Below, piece by piece: positions 23,308-31,998 of a stretch of 64,000 bases of DNA. Both the position numbers and the translations under genes were made by a program. This DNA comes from a virus. The stretch's first letter is position 1. Each line of letters begins with the position of its first letter. Under the pieces are notes generated by a model. The model made no database searches. It was not told the DNA's origin and saw nothing but the letters and a program-made list of their open reading frames with translations. The DNA is taken from positions 1-64,000 of the IMG/VR virus record IMGVR_UViG_3300044996_000496, one strand, 5' to 3'.

Positions 23308-23735
23308 GGACTACTTGTACAAATACATCCATAGATGATGTTGTTGAATTTAATTTTAAAAATTTTCCAGATAATAGTGGAATACTTGTTCCAGTAGAAT
23401 TTAAATTAGATGTTCCGTTTTATGTTGAAAGAGTATTTTATGTTTATGACTTTGCTAAGGATTGTGTTAGGGCAAAGCATGCTCATATAGAATCATTGCA
23501 GATAATTGTTTGTTTATTTGGGGAAGTTGAACTTAAGGTTAATGATTGTACTAGAGAAAAAAAGATATTATTAAATAGACCATTTAAGGCTGTTTATATT
23601 CCAAGAATGATTTGGGTTGAGATGACATCCATGCAAAATAACTCAATAATTTTATGTTTAACAAATACTCATTATGATAAGCTTGATTATATTATAAATT
23701 ATGAGGAGTTTGTATCATGCAAAAGAAAGTACTGA
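23304..23735 (+). CDS. dTDP-sugar 3,4-ketoisomerase, FdtA/QdtA/WxcM-like cupin
   Basis: 143 residues, single cupin. RAKHAHIESLQIIVCLFGEVEL (57-78) corresponds to the RGxHAH...Q motif of FdtA/QdtA, with candidate catalytic His59 and His61. AVYIPRMIWVEM is the second cupin strand. The family turns dTDP-4-keto-6-deoxyglucose into the 3-keto isomer, feeding a DegT aminotransferase. It lies between the C-methyltransferase and the epimerase. Confidence 0.85.
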   Translation: MRTTCTNTSIDDVVEFNFKNFPDNSGILVPVEFKLDVPFYVERVFYVYDFAKDCVRAKHAHIESLQIIVCLFGEVELKVNDCTREKKILLNRPFKAVYIPRMIWVEMTSMQNNSIILCLTNTHYDKLDYIINYEEFVSCKRKY

Positions 23736-24643
23736 TTACTGGCGGTCTTGGTCACATTGGTTCATATTTAATTCATAACTGGAATAAGAATGATCAAATT
23801 ATTGTAATTGATAATCTGTTAACGCAAAGATATTGTTCTTTGTTTTATTTGCCAGAAAATGTAAGATTTATTGAAAAAGATGTAAAACATATTAGTGATG
23901 AAGATTTAAACGGAGTTACACATATTATTCATTTGGCCGCTATAGTTGATGCTGCAAATAGTTTTTCCGATCCGTCTACAATAATGAGTGTTAACTGTGA
24001 GTATACGATAAAACTTTTAGAACTTTCAGAAAAATGCAAATCACTTGAATTTTTTATTTTTCCGTCAACAACTAGTGTTTACGGTTCAGGCACACCAAAA
24101 CAGATCTTTACCGAAGATAATAGTACACTTCTTAACCCGCAGAGTCCGTATGCAGAGTCCAAAGTACTGGCAGAGCGTGCTATAATGAAATCTAGTGTTC
24201 CTTTTCTAATATTAAGATTTGGCACAATATTTGGGCGTAGTATAGGAATGAGGTTTCAGACAGCGGTCAACAAATTATGTTTTCAGGCGGCATTTAATCA
24301 AAAATTAACAGTATGGAAAAAAAATATAGAATACTTTAGACCGTATTTAGGACTACATGATTGCTATAATCTTATCAATGGGTTGGTTTCTGGTAGGCAG
24401 TGCTTGAAATCTAGAAGTACATATAATGTTATAAGTTGCAATGAAAAACTTTCTAATATATTGAATATTATATGTTTCTATGTCGGTAAATTAGCTATTG
24501 ATTATGTTGATTCTCCGCTATTGAATCAAAATAATTATTTTGTTTCTGATGAAAAGATAAGAGAGTTTGGGTTTATTCCAGGCGACATGTTGGAGAATGG
24601 AATTTTTGAAACACTGTCTTATTTAGGTGTTAATAAAGTATGA
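23717..24643 (+). CDS. NAD-dependent sugar-nucleotide epimerase/reductase (extended SDR)
   Basis: 308 residues. ITGGLGHIGSYLI (7-19) is the NAD-binding G-x-x-G-x-x-G. FPSTTSVYG is the S/T active-site strand and YAESKVLAERAI is the catalytic Y-x-x-x-K. The active site has STTS rather than the T-D-E of RmlB-type 4,6-dehydratases, so epimerase or C4-reductase action is more likely. Overlaps the ketoisomerase gene by 19 bases. Confidence 0.85.
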   Translation: MQKKVLITGGLGHIGSYLIHNWNKNDQIIVIDNLLTQRYCSLFYLPENVRFIEKDVKHISDEDLNGVTHIIHLAAIVDAANSFSDPSTIMSVNCEYTIKLLELSEKCKSLEFFIFPSTTSVYGSGTPKQIFTEDNSTLLNPQSPYAESKVLAERAIMKSSVPFLILRFGTIFGRSIGMRFQTAVNKLCFQAAFNQKLTVWKKNIEYFRPYLGLHDCYNLINGLVSGRQCLKSRSTYNVISCNEKLSNILNIICFYVGKLAIDYVDSPLLNQNNYFVSDEKIREFGFIPGDMLENGIFETLSYLGVNKV

Positions 24644-25302
24644 AAAATATCGTATTTTTTGGTGGTTCTGGACAAGCAATTGTAATGCGCGGTATTGCTG
24701 AAGATTGTGGATTTGGGATTATTGCTATTTTGGATGAGTTTTTAAGTACAAAAAGAGTTTTTGATGATATACCATTTTTTTGTGGACCTTCGTGTATTGA
24801 TGAGTTTGTGGGTTCTGGAGAACTTACCAAAAACGGAGATATTTATTGTGCTGTTACGATAGGCAATCCAAATGGATTTAGACGTATTGAATTATACAAT
24901 AAACTTAAAAATGAATTTGGTTTCTTGCATACTAGTTTAATAGATAAAACAGCGATCTTGCGTTCACCATATTTGATTGGTGCAGGGGTTCAGATTCATC
25001 CTGGTGTTGTTGTTATGCCTAGATCTATGGTTGGGTCTTTTGTTATATTAAATACAAAATCACTGGTAGAGCATGAATGTATTTTAGAGGATGGAGTTGA
25101 GCTTGGCCCAGGGGCAATATTGTGCGGGTGTGTTACGGTGGGGAAGTGTAGTTGGATAGGTGCCGGGGCAGTTGTCAGACAGCGTATTACAATAGGCGAT
25201 AATTCTATTGTTGGAGCCGGGGCCGTGGTCGTTAAGGACGTCCCGAGTAATGTTATTGTTGTTGGTAATCCTGCTAGAATATTGAAGTATAACAAACAAT
25301 AG
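24640..25302 (+). CDS. Sugar O/N-acyltransferase, NeuD/FdtC-like left-handed beta helix
   Basis: 220 residues. The N-terminal NIVFFGGSGQA is the small Rossmann-like domain of the NeuD family. From about residue 100 the hexapeptide repeats begin (LIGAGVQIHPGVVVMPR...), with a candidate catalytic His in SLVEHECILEDG and a terminal VVVGNPARIL. It would transfer an acetyl group from acetyl-CoA to an amino sugar, the last step of Fuc3NAc or Qui3NAc synthesis. Confidence 0.88.
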   Translation: MKNIVFFGGSGQAIVMRGIAEDCGFGIIAILDEFLSTKRVFDDIPFFCGPSCIDEFVGSGELTKNGDIYCAVTIGNPNGFRRIELYNKLKNEFGFLHTSLIDKTAILRSPYLIGAGVQIHPGVVVMPRSMVGSFVILNTKSLVEHECILEDGVELGPGAILCGCVTVGKCSWIGAGAVVRQRITIGDNSIVGAGAVVVKDVPSNVIVVGNPARILKYNKQ

Positions 25303-25314
25303 AGGGATAGTATT

Positions 25315-25992
25315 ATGACAAAAAATGAATTTTGTGCTATTTTCAATTCTTTTGACACAACGAAAGTTACGTGTTCTGAGTGTTCGCATTATTCATTATG
25401 TTATTATAAACATTTTTCAGAATTATTAAATTCACAAAAGGTAATAAAAATTCTAGAATTCGGAGTTGATAAGGGGCAATCTCTGCTTATGTGGAATAGA
25501 TTATTCGCCAATTCAGAAGTGGTTGGTGTTGATAACAAAGAAGATAGGGTTGCGAATGCTGGTTTAATTTGTGCAGATATGGATATTACTGTTGTTTGTG
25601 GGGATCAGTCTAATATTTCGTTTTTGTCTGATTTGATAGATAATTTTGGGAAATTTGATATAATTATTGATGACGCTAGTCACATAAGTACTCAACAAAT
25701 AACATGTTTTGAGTATATGTTTGAGCACGGTCTTCTCGATTCTGGGCTTTATGTTATAGAAGATCTTGGCACATCTTATTGGTCGGACTGGTGTGACGGG
25801 GAAACGACAATGATAAAATATTTGCAAAAACTGGTTGACTCTGTGAATCATAGATTTTGGAAGCATGGGCGAATAAATGTAAAGCAATTGCCAGGAACTC
25901 GCGTTGACGGAGCATCCTATCTTGAGGAAAATGTAACCAGTATATGTTTTCACAGAGGAATATGTTTTGTTCAAAAAGGTAATAATTTTTAA
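25315..25992 (+). CDS. Class I SAM-dependent methyltransferase (sugar O-methyltransferase-like)
   Basis: 225 residues behind AGAGGGATAG. ILEFGVDKGQSLLMW (about 43-57) is the SAM-binding loop, VVGVDN the second strand, VVCGDQSN the third, and IIIDDASHISTQQ (about 119-131) a metal-type D-D-x-S-H motif as in macrocin/rhamnosyl O-methyltransferases. An N-terminal cluster CSECSHYSLC may bind metal. Likely methylates a hydroxyl of the sugar or glycan built by this cluster. Confidence 0.78.
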   Translation: MTKNEFCAIFNSFDTTKVTCSECSHYSLCYYKHFSELLNSQKVIKILEFGVDKGQSLLMWNRLFANSEVVGVDNKEDRVANAGLICADMDITVVCGDQSNISFLSDLIDNFGKFDIIIDDASHISTQQITCFEYMFEHGLLDSGLYVIEDLGTSYWSDWCDGETTMIKYLQKLVDSVNHRFWKHGRINVKQLPGTRVDGASYLEENVTSICFHRGICFVQKGNNF

Positions 25993-26012
25993 TTTTTTAT
26001 GGAGTGGTTTTT

Positions 26013-27116
26013 ATGTTTAATTTAATGGATTTTGCCGCTGGTCCAAGTATGACGAGCTTAGAAGAATCGTATGTTTTAGACGCCATGAAGAACTGGTACG
26101 GCAAGGACGCATATAAATATTGTGAAATGTTCCAGAAGCAGTTTGCGGATTATCATGGCAGAAAGTACGGTGTTATGACTACTAATTGCACATCGGCAAT
26201 ACACTTAGCTTTGATAGCTGCCGGGGTTCGTCCAGGTGATGAGGTTATTGTTCCAGAGCTTACTTGGACTGCCACTGCAGAGCCTATTGTCTGGCTTGGT
26301 GCTAAACCAGTTTTTTGTGATGTTGAGTATAGATCTTGGTGTATTAGTCCACGTTCTATTATAAATAAAATAACAAGAAAAACTAAAGCAATAATAGCAG
26401 TTGATCTTTATGGCAATATGCCGGATTTTAATGAAATTGTTGATATTTGTAATGATTATCATTTATCTTTAATAGAAGATTCTGCCGAGGCGCTGGGATC
26501 TAAATATATGGGTAGATTGGCTGGTACATTTGGAGAATCGTCTGTTTTTAGTTTTCATAGAACGAAAACGTTGGTGTGCGGAGAAGGTGGAATATTGTTG
26601 ACTGATGATAAAAAAATATATGATTGTGCTATGTATTTTCGAGATCATTGTAGAGATAAAAATAGAATGTACTATAATTTAAATATTGGATATAAATACA
26701 TGCCTTTTAATGTTCAGGCGGCTATTGCATATGGGCAATTGCAGAGAATAGATGAGTTAATTTCTATTAAGAGAAGACATCTTGATTTGTATAGGACTAG
26801 ATTGGAGAAAATTGGAATGTTAAATATAGATAATGATAATGTGTATAATGGTGCGTGGATAACTTGTTTTATGCCTGAAAAGCGTCTTTATAAAGAGACT
26901 GTTGCTGAGACGGCAGCTAAATTTAATATACCAATAAGACCATTTTATTATCCGTTGTCTTCTTTGCCGGCTTATGGTGAATTTGCTAATAAATGTAAGT
27001 TAAATGAATCGTCATACTATTATAGTCAATATGGAATCAATCTTCCTGGTGCAATGATTTTAAGTGATGATATGATTATGTATATTTGTGATATTTTGGA
27101 GAAATGTTATGATTAA
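26013..27116 (+). CDS. DegT/DnrJ/EryC1/StrS-family PLP aminotransferase
   Basis: 367 residues from ATG 26013 with ATGGAGTGG upstream. TTNCTSAIHLALIAAGVRPGDEVIVP (55-80), LIEDSAEALGSKY with PLP-binding Asp156, and VFSFHRTKTLVCGEGG with Schiff-base Lys185. It transfers an amino group from glutamate to a keto-sugar nucleotide, as FdtB does after FdtA. The end overlaps a second, diverged member of the family. Confidence 0.92.
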   Translation: MFNLMDFAAGPSMTSLEESYVLDAMKNWYGKDAYKYCEMFQKQFADYHGRKYGVMTTNCTSAIHLALIAAGVRPGDEVIVPELTWTATAEPIVWLGAKPVFCDVEYRSWCISPRSIINKITRKTKAIIAVDLYGNMPDFNEIVDICNDYHLSLIEDSAEALGSKYMGRLAGTFGESSVFSFHRTKTLVCGEGGILLTDDKKIYDCAMYFRDHCRDKNRMYYNLNIGYKYMPFNVQAAIAYGQLQRIDELISIKRRHLDLYRTRLEKIGMLNIDNDNVYNGAWITCFMPEKRLYKETVAETAAKFNIPIRPFYYPLSSLPAYGEFANKCKLNESSYYYSQYGINLPGAMILSDDMIMYICDILEKCYD

Positions 27117-28068
27117 GTTATTTAATATTGGAAATTTTGAGATAAATACGTCTAGGTTTGATAATTTGTTGCATGGAAAAGTTGTTTTTGAGTTTGAGCG
27201 TAAATTTTCCGAGTATGTTGGCGCGAAGTATGCGTGTTCTTTTTCAAGTGCGAGTATGGCAATTTTTGCCATTTTTAAGTTATTTGATGATTTGCGTAGT
27301 ATTATAAATATACCAACAATGATACCACATGTTGTTGTTAACTCAATATATAACGCAGGATACAAAATCAATTTTGTTGATAATAACCAGTGGGTGGGCA
27401 ATTGCTACTTATTGCATACATTTCGAGATGGGGTTAAGATATTTGATTCTGCTCAACAGGTTGAACGTTTTCAATATAAAAATATGTGTAATGACAATGA
27501 TATTATGATATTTAGTTTTTATCCAACTAAACCTATTGGTAGTTGCGATGGAGGGATGGTTGTTTCAAATGATATGGATGTAATTAAAAGATTAAGAGAA
27601 TTTTCAATTAATGGAACTGCATTTAGTACAAACAGTTGGGATAGGGTAATTACCATGTGTGGCGGCTGGAAAGTGTATATGAACTCAGTGCAGGCATACA
27701 TGGCCAGTTGTAATTTAGATAATTTTGAGAATAAAATTGAAAAGTTAAATCAAATTAGAAAAATATATAATAAATTTATTGGAGAGATTTCTGTTACAAA
27801 TAATAGTAATCATTTATATAGAATAAGAGTAAGCAATAATAAAGAATTTTGTGCAAAAATGCTTAAAGCTGGAATTATGTGTGGAATACACTATGAAACA
27901 CTTCATAATCATGACAAGTATAGAGATATCTGCGTCAATGATGTTGGTTGTGATTTTGTTAAATCTATATTTGATTCCAAAACAGTGGCAAGCATACCAT
28001 TTCACGATAATATGAGTTATAGCGAAGCAGAGTATGTCGTTAAAAGCGCTATTGCATTAAGTAATTGA
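27109..28068 (+). CDS. Second, diverged DegT-family PLP aminotransferase-like protein
   Basis: 319 residues from ATG 27109. YACSFSSASMAIFAIF, VKIFDSAQQVE with Asp113 and IFSFYPTKPIGSCDGGM with Lys141 mark PLP-binding positions, so it may be active although it is shorter and diverged. It follows the canonical copy directly. The pair could make two different amino sugars or form a heterodimer. It overlaps a convergent gene by 12 bases at its end. Confidence 0.8.
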   Translation: MIKLFNIGNFEINTSRFDNLLHGKVVFEFERKFSEYVGAKYACSFSSASMAIFAIFKLFDDLRSIINIPTMIPHVVVNSIYNAGYKINFVDNNQWVGNCYLLHTFRDGVKIFDSAQQVERFQYKNMCNDNDIMIFSFYPTKPIGSCDGGMVVSNDMDVIKRLREFSINGTAFSTNSWDRVITMCGGWKVYMNSVQAYMASCNLDNFENKIEKLNQIRKIYNKFIGEISVTNNSNHLYRIRVSNNKEFCAKMLKAGIMCGIHYETLHNHDKYRDICVNDVGCDFVKSIFDSKTVASIPFHDNMSYSEAEYVVKSAIALSN

Positions 28069-28932
28069 TTTTGATATTTCAATTATTTTTTTTGCCCAGT
28101 TGTTTCTGCTATATTTTTGAACCCCAATAAATCCATTATATCTTATTCTATTTCTTTCATCTGTATTTTTTAAGTAATATTGTATTTTTTCATTTAGATC
28201 ACTTATGGAGTCGAATATGACCAAGTGTTCTTTATCAATAAATATGTCAGATCTTCCGAGCCAATCATTTGTTAGTAGAAATCCTCCAGCGGCCAATATT
28301 TTGTATACCCTATCCGACATACAGTTAGCTGTACACATATTGAGATTGATTTTACTTCTGCTAACAACGTTTGCATGCTCCTTGGCAAATGCGTTCTGGA
28401 ATACCTGTATTTTTGTTGTTACAGAATTTATAAGATCTGCTCTGTAGCCGTATATACTCCCAATAAATGAAACATCTATGTCCTGTTCAGTGCAATGTCT
28501 TGGCCTGTCAATGTCCTGGTCGAAGCCCTCTGGAACTAAAAAGGTATTTTTGTTGAGCCTGTATGCATCTTGATATACTTGTGGTTTGTCACAGCATACA
28601 AATGAGCAGTAGAGGGCTTTTGTTCTAGCCTCGGCGTCCCAATTTGGTGTTGCATCCATAAACCATAGGCATGTTTTTGAATATTTATTGCACTCATGAA
28701 TTACTCGTATGTTTACAAGATTTCCTTTGCTGAAGATAACTAAGTCTGGAAGTTCGGTTTTGCATACTTCAATTATTTCTAGGTCTCTTTTTTCCCTGCT
28801 GCCAAGCTCGTCTGCGCGTACCCTAAAATTGTATTTTATTACCTCTGCTCCGCTGTGTTCTAGTCCCCTGGCCTGCGAATTGTTCGTTGACTTGTTAAGT
28901 TCGTCAAATACTGCAATAAATAATATTTTCAT
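28057..28932 (-). CDS. Glycosyltransferase, GT-B fold, CgeB-like
   Basis: 291 residues. LFIAVFDELNKSTNN at the start, LVPEGFDQDI in the middle, and SKINLNMCT...DRVYKILAAGGFLLTND (about 197-225), the donor-binding signature of CgeB/Glyco_trans_1_2 proteins. First of the leftward arm to be met from the left, but last in its operon. Probably adds a sugar to a phage or host acceptor. Confidence 0.75.
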   Translation of the reverse strand: MKILFIAVFDELNKSTNNSQARGLEHSGAEVIKYNFRVRADELGSREKRDLEIIEVCKTELPDLVIFSKGNLVNIRVIHECNKYSKTCLWFMDATPNWDAEARTKALYCSFVCCDKPQVYQDAYRLNKNTFLVPEGFDQDIDRPRHCTEQDIDVSFIGSIYGYRADLINSVTTKIQVFQNAFAKEHANVVSRSKINLNMCTANCMSDRVYKILAAGGFLLTNDWLGRSDIFIDKEHLVIFDSISDLNEKIQYYLKNTDERNRIRYNGFIGVQKYSRNNWAKKIIEISKSIT

Positions 28933-29297
28933 TTATTTTGGTATCCTTCATAAAATTTAATATCTTCTTCGGATATTTGTTTGTGATGATTTTTATCTAT
29001 ATGGGCATCAAGATAAACATTTATTGCTTTTAATAATTTTGGGCGTTTTATTCTGCATATAAAGTCTATTTTTCTTTTTATTTTTTTGATTTTATATGCA
29101 TCACTAGTTGCCGATACCTCGTCTTCCATTTTCCAGAGTCTTATGTGCAATATTATTAGTTTTTCTAGCATTTCAGCAAAATTATCACTAAACTCAAGAT
29201 CAAGATCGGACAGTGGCTCTTTGTAAAATCTTTGTGCAATTTCTTGTAATATTAAATCTGCTGCTTGTTCTATGTTTGGTTGTTTTCCGTTTGACAT
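28929..29297 (-). CDS. Small helical protein of unknown function
   Basis: 122 residues starting MSNGKQPNIEQAADLIL; upstream in-frame codons lie within the neighbouring gene. Mostly amphipathic helix, with a basic centre (KIKKIKRKIDF). It overlaps the CgeB-like gene by four bases. May be an accessory to the glycosyltransferases. Confidence 0.6.
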   Translation of the reverse strand: MSNGKQPNIEQAADLILQEIAQRFYKEPLSDLDLEFSDNFAEMLEKLIILHIRLWKMEDEVSATSDAYKIKKIKRKIDFICRIKRPKLLKAINVYLDAHIDKNHHKQISEEDIKFYEGYQNK

Positions 29298-29298
29298 T

Positions 29299-30231
29299 TT
29301 ATTGATTTTCCAAGATTTCGTTGATTTTTGAGTATACACTATTAGGCTGCGGCTGTCTGCCGATTTCTTGAACTATTTTGATTTTTACATTGAAAGGGTT
29401 CCAGTCTCTGGTGTATCTGTTCAGATACTCTTCTATTCCGATAACAAGAACTCGCGGACATGAACACAGGGCGGCTAGATTGATTGGCCCGCTCGGACAT
29501 CCGATCATACATTTTGCATTGTTTAACATGTATATTTCATTTTCTAGATTAATTCCTCGCATGTCTTCTATCCCAGGTAATGATAGTGACCCATGTATAT
29601 CTCCAATGGTGCATATTGATAGATTTTTGTGTTTTGATTTTTTTATTATATCAATTAGAGATAGCCAATTACCAACGTGCCAATTTTTGTTGGCGGAATT
29701 TCCTTTTGTAGTTGATCGTGCGTGTATTATTATATCAAATGTCTTTTGATTGTCCATTTTTATATTATATGGTATGAATGATTGATTAATTTCGTAAAAT
29801 TGATTTTGGGGATTATTTTGATTAGACCAAAACATTGAATTATAGTTAATAACCTCTTCATTCGGAGGTATCCATATATACTCTTTTTTGTCGGTGCTGC
29901 AGAATGATAAAACGTAGTATTGTCCGCAGTTTAAGGGTGTATTTAGTACAGTAAACTTGGTTTTTATTGGTATATGGGAATTTATTGTGTCTAAAACACT
30001 TTGGTGCATGTGGTCAAATCCCCACATGCGAGACATTGATGTGTCTCCGTACATATATGTTTGATATGGTATAAATTTTTCAGCGAAGTCTTTGTATAAT
30101 ATTTTATGGTTTGGATTATCAACTACTGTTATTTCATATCCAATTTTTGATAGGTATCTAAGGTGGGCCTGCCAGCAGAATAGCTTCCACCCAAACTCTC
30201 CGACAAATGGGCCAGCTATTATTTTTTGCAT
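29299..30231 (-). CDS. Glycosyltransferase-like protein, GT9/heptosyltransferase-type
   Basis: 310 residues. N-terminal GPFVGEFGWKLFCWQAHLRYL, central IIHARSTTKGNSANKNW, and C-terminal CMIGCPSGPINLAALCSCPRVLVIG, equivalent to the G-x-D/S-S-G-x-x-H-L-A nucleotide-sugar loop of GT9-type enzymes. The acidic residue usually before the SGP is absent, so donor choice may differ. Confidence 0.68.
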   Translation of the reverse strand: MQKIIAGPFVGEFGWKLFCWQAHLRYLSKIGYEITVVDNPNHKILYKDFAEKFIPYQTYMYGDTSMSRMWGFDHMHQSVLDTINSHIPIKTKFTVLNTPLNCGQYYVLSFCSTDKKEYIWIPPNEEVINYNSMFWSNQNNPQNQFYEINQSFIPYNIKMDNQKTFDIIIHARSTTKGNSANKNWHVGNWLSLIDIIKKSKHKNLSICTIGDIHGSLSLPGIEDMRGINLENEIYMLNNAKCMIGCPSGPINLAALCSCPRVLVIGIEEYLNRYTRDWNPFNVKIKIVQEIGRQPQPNSVYSKINEILENQ

Positions 30232-30232
30232 G

Positions 30233-30766
30233 TTAAATTATTTTGTCTATAAACCCGAGCTTGAGTGCTCTTACTGGTGATAAATAAATATCATTGCCCT
30301 CTCTGAGCATTTTGTCTAATGTATTATAGTGCAGTTTGGTGTTGCTTGATATGATTTTGCAGTATATTTTGTGTATTCTGTTGAACTCTTTAAGCATTTC
30401 CTCCATTGCACGCAGGTTCGAGTCTGATATTTCAGTTTCTTTTATTCCATGCATCATTATTGTGCTTTGCTTAAACGCATGTCTGTTTCCGATTGTTCCG
30501 GCAACAAGCGGTAGGACAGCTGCCGATGCTGCTATCCCGAGACAATATGTATTTATTTGACATTTTGCATTTTTTATTAGTTCATATATTCCTATTGAGT
30601 AGTATACATCCCCACCGTCGGATGATATAATTATATCTATTGGATCTGCTTTTTTATCCATAAAATCGAAATCATAAAATTGTTTTGATATTTCCGAGCA
30701 CGTTGATGAGTCTATTATTTTGCCAAAAAATATTTCTCGTTTTTTACGTGGTAATTTTTTTGTCAC
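30233..30766 (-). CDS. ClpP-like serine protease
   Basis: 177 residues from a GTG with AGGGGGG upstream; the open frame extends 12 codons further. Catalytic triad positions: LGIAASAAV with Ser81, IMMHG with His106, and DIYLSPVRALKLGFID with Asp159. IISSDGGDVYYSIGIYE matches the ClpP I-N-S-x-G-G region. It may replace or partner with the host ClpP, or process a phage protein. A separate capsid protease candidate exists at 42596. First gene of the leftward operon. Confidence 0.87.
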   Translation of the reverse strand: MTKKLPRKKREIFFGKIIDSSTCSEISKQFYDFDFMDKKADPIDIIISSDGGDVYYSIGIYELIKNAKCQINTYCLGIAASAAVLPLVAGTIGNRHAFKQSTIMMHGIKETEISDSNLRAMEEMLKEFNRIHKIYCKIISSNTKLHYNTLDKMLREGNDIYLSPVRALKLGFIDKII

Positions 30767-30855
30767 ATACCACCCCCCTTTATTACATAGATACATTATC
30801 AATTGCGTAATTTGTTATTATTCACTATATTATGTTGTGAACCGTTGGAGGGGGT

Positions 30856-31260
30856 ATGGATAAAAAATGTTCTTGCTGTGGGCATGAGATAAAAAAAATA
30901 CACAAATGTGATCTTTGTGGGGAGGATGTGTGTAATAATTGTCTTATTGAGTGGACAGTTGCGCCTGGGTACATAAACAATAATAACTGTTTTGAGTTTA
31001 CGTGTGTATTTGATGCCACCGCAAATGAATATAACAGTGGGGTCGATGGGATGGGGTCTGTCTTCGGTTTGTGCCACATGTGTTATGCGGCCAATCAGGA
31101 TTTGTTTGTAGGATTTTGGAGAGATGCAACTAAAACAATAGTTAGTATATTGAATAAATTTATTGCAGATAATAAAGAGAAGATGAAAGAAGAAATTTTT
31201 AGGAGGGATGAGAGATTAAGTCAGATGGAGAGAAGTCTAAAGAGGGCGGCAGAGGATTAA
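30856..31260 (+). CDS. Cys-rich zinc-binding protein with helical tail
   Basis: 134 residues behind TTGGAGGGG. CSCCGHE, CDLCGE, CNNC and CHMC give at least two zinc sites in the first 75 residues, and a charged coiled-coil helix follows (about 100-130). It begins the rightward transcription unit that leads into the packaging genes. Confidence 0.68.
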   Translation: MDKKCSCCGHEIKKIHKCDLCGEDVCNNCLIEWTVAPGYINNNNCFEFTCVFDATANEYNSGVDGMGSVFGLCHMCYAANQDLFVGFWRDATKTIVSILNKFIADNKEKMKEEIFRRDERLSQMERSLKRAAED

Positions 31261-31580
31261 TTGAAAAAGATAAAATACCAAGCAATATCGGGAAAAAACT
31301 GGGTTGCTTGGCAGATGTTTTACTATGTGATGAAGTAATTGATTTTGTTTCACAGGATTCATTTGAAAAGTTGAAATCTAAAGTAATTGCAAATCTTAGA
31401 AAACTGTATATTGATAACAAAATAGATTTGTCTAATGTTGACGATGATTTAGGCAGCGTTTCAGTTGCCGACAGAGAAAAAAGAATATTAAAAAACAAAA
31501 CTAAAACAGAGCTTTTGAGGAAGGGAAATGCAGGGAAACGAGTTAACACTGGACAGAGGGGCACAGCGAGGATTTATTAG
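31260..31580 (+). CDS. Small helical protein with uncertain non-AUG start
   Basis: About 106 residues if read from ATT 31260, or 90 if from TTG 31308. No ATG or GTG is available; the frame is open back to 31212. The N-terminal peptide IEKDKIPSNIGKKLGCLADVLL looks coding, which argues for initiation near 31260, coupled to the upstream stop, or by frameshift. The rest is charged helix with a basic tail. It overlaps the next gene by 53 bases. Confidence 0.5.
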   Translation: MEKDKIPSNIGKKLGCLADVLLCDEVIDFVSQDSFEKLKSKVIANLRKLYIDNKIDLSNVDDDLGSVSVADREKRILKNKTKTELLRKGNAGKRVNTGQRGTARIY

Positions 31581-31998
31581 AGATGAGATGATTAGATTCC
31601 AAAATTTGCTTGGGTCAATTACTGAGTCTGTATATGAGGCAGAAGTTGCATACAAAAGACAAGAATTGTTTTGCAAAATTTTGGAGAGGGCGTTATTGGT
31701 TGAGGTGTTTGAGTCCGAAGAGGCGAAGTCTAAAAATTGGTCAGTAGATATGAAAAAGGCCAATGCGTTTCTTGCATCAATATCTAGGGAAAAACTTCTC
31801 AGTCGCCATGGAATAGATAAAATAATCCCGCCAGACAGGGCAACCTTTTCATTGTCAGAGGAAAAAGCGGTAGAGTTAGAGCTTGAGGCTTTGTGGAATC
31901 GTCTTAGAAACCGCATGGCGGCTATAAATGTTACAATAGATGTAGCTAGGAGCGGACTTTCATACGATAAGTCGGAGGCTGAAAACTATGCCAAGTAA
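31528..31998 (+). CDS. Helical phage protein of unknown function
   Basis: 156 residues from an ATG behind GAGGAAGGGAA, inside the end of the previous gene. Mostly long amphipathic helices rich in E and R. No motif recognised. It overlaps the following gene by 11 bases. Confidence 0.62.
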   Translation: MQGNELTLDRGAQRGFIRDEMIRFQNLLGSITESVYEAEVAYKRQELFCKILERALLVEVFESEEAKSKNWSVDMKKANAFLASISREKLLSRHGIDKIIPPDRATFSLSEEKAVELELEALWNRLRNRMAAINVTIDVARSGLSYDKSEAENYAK

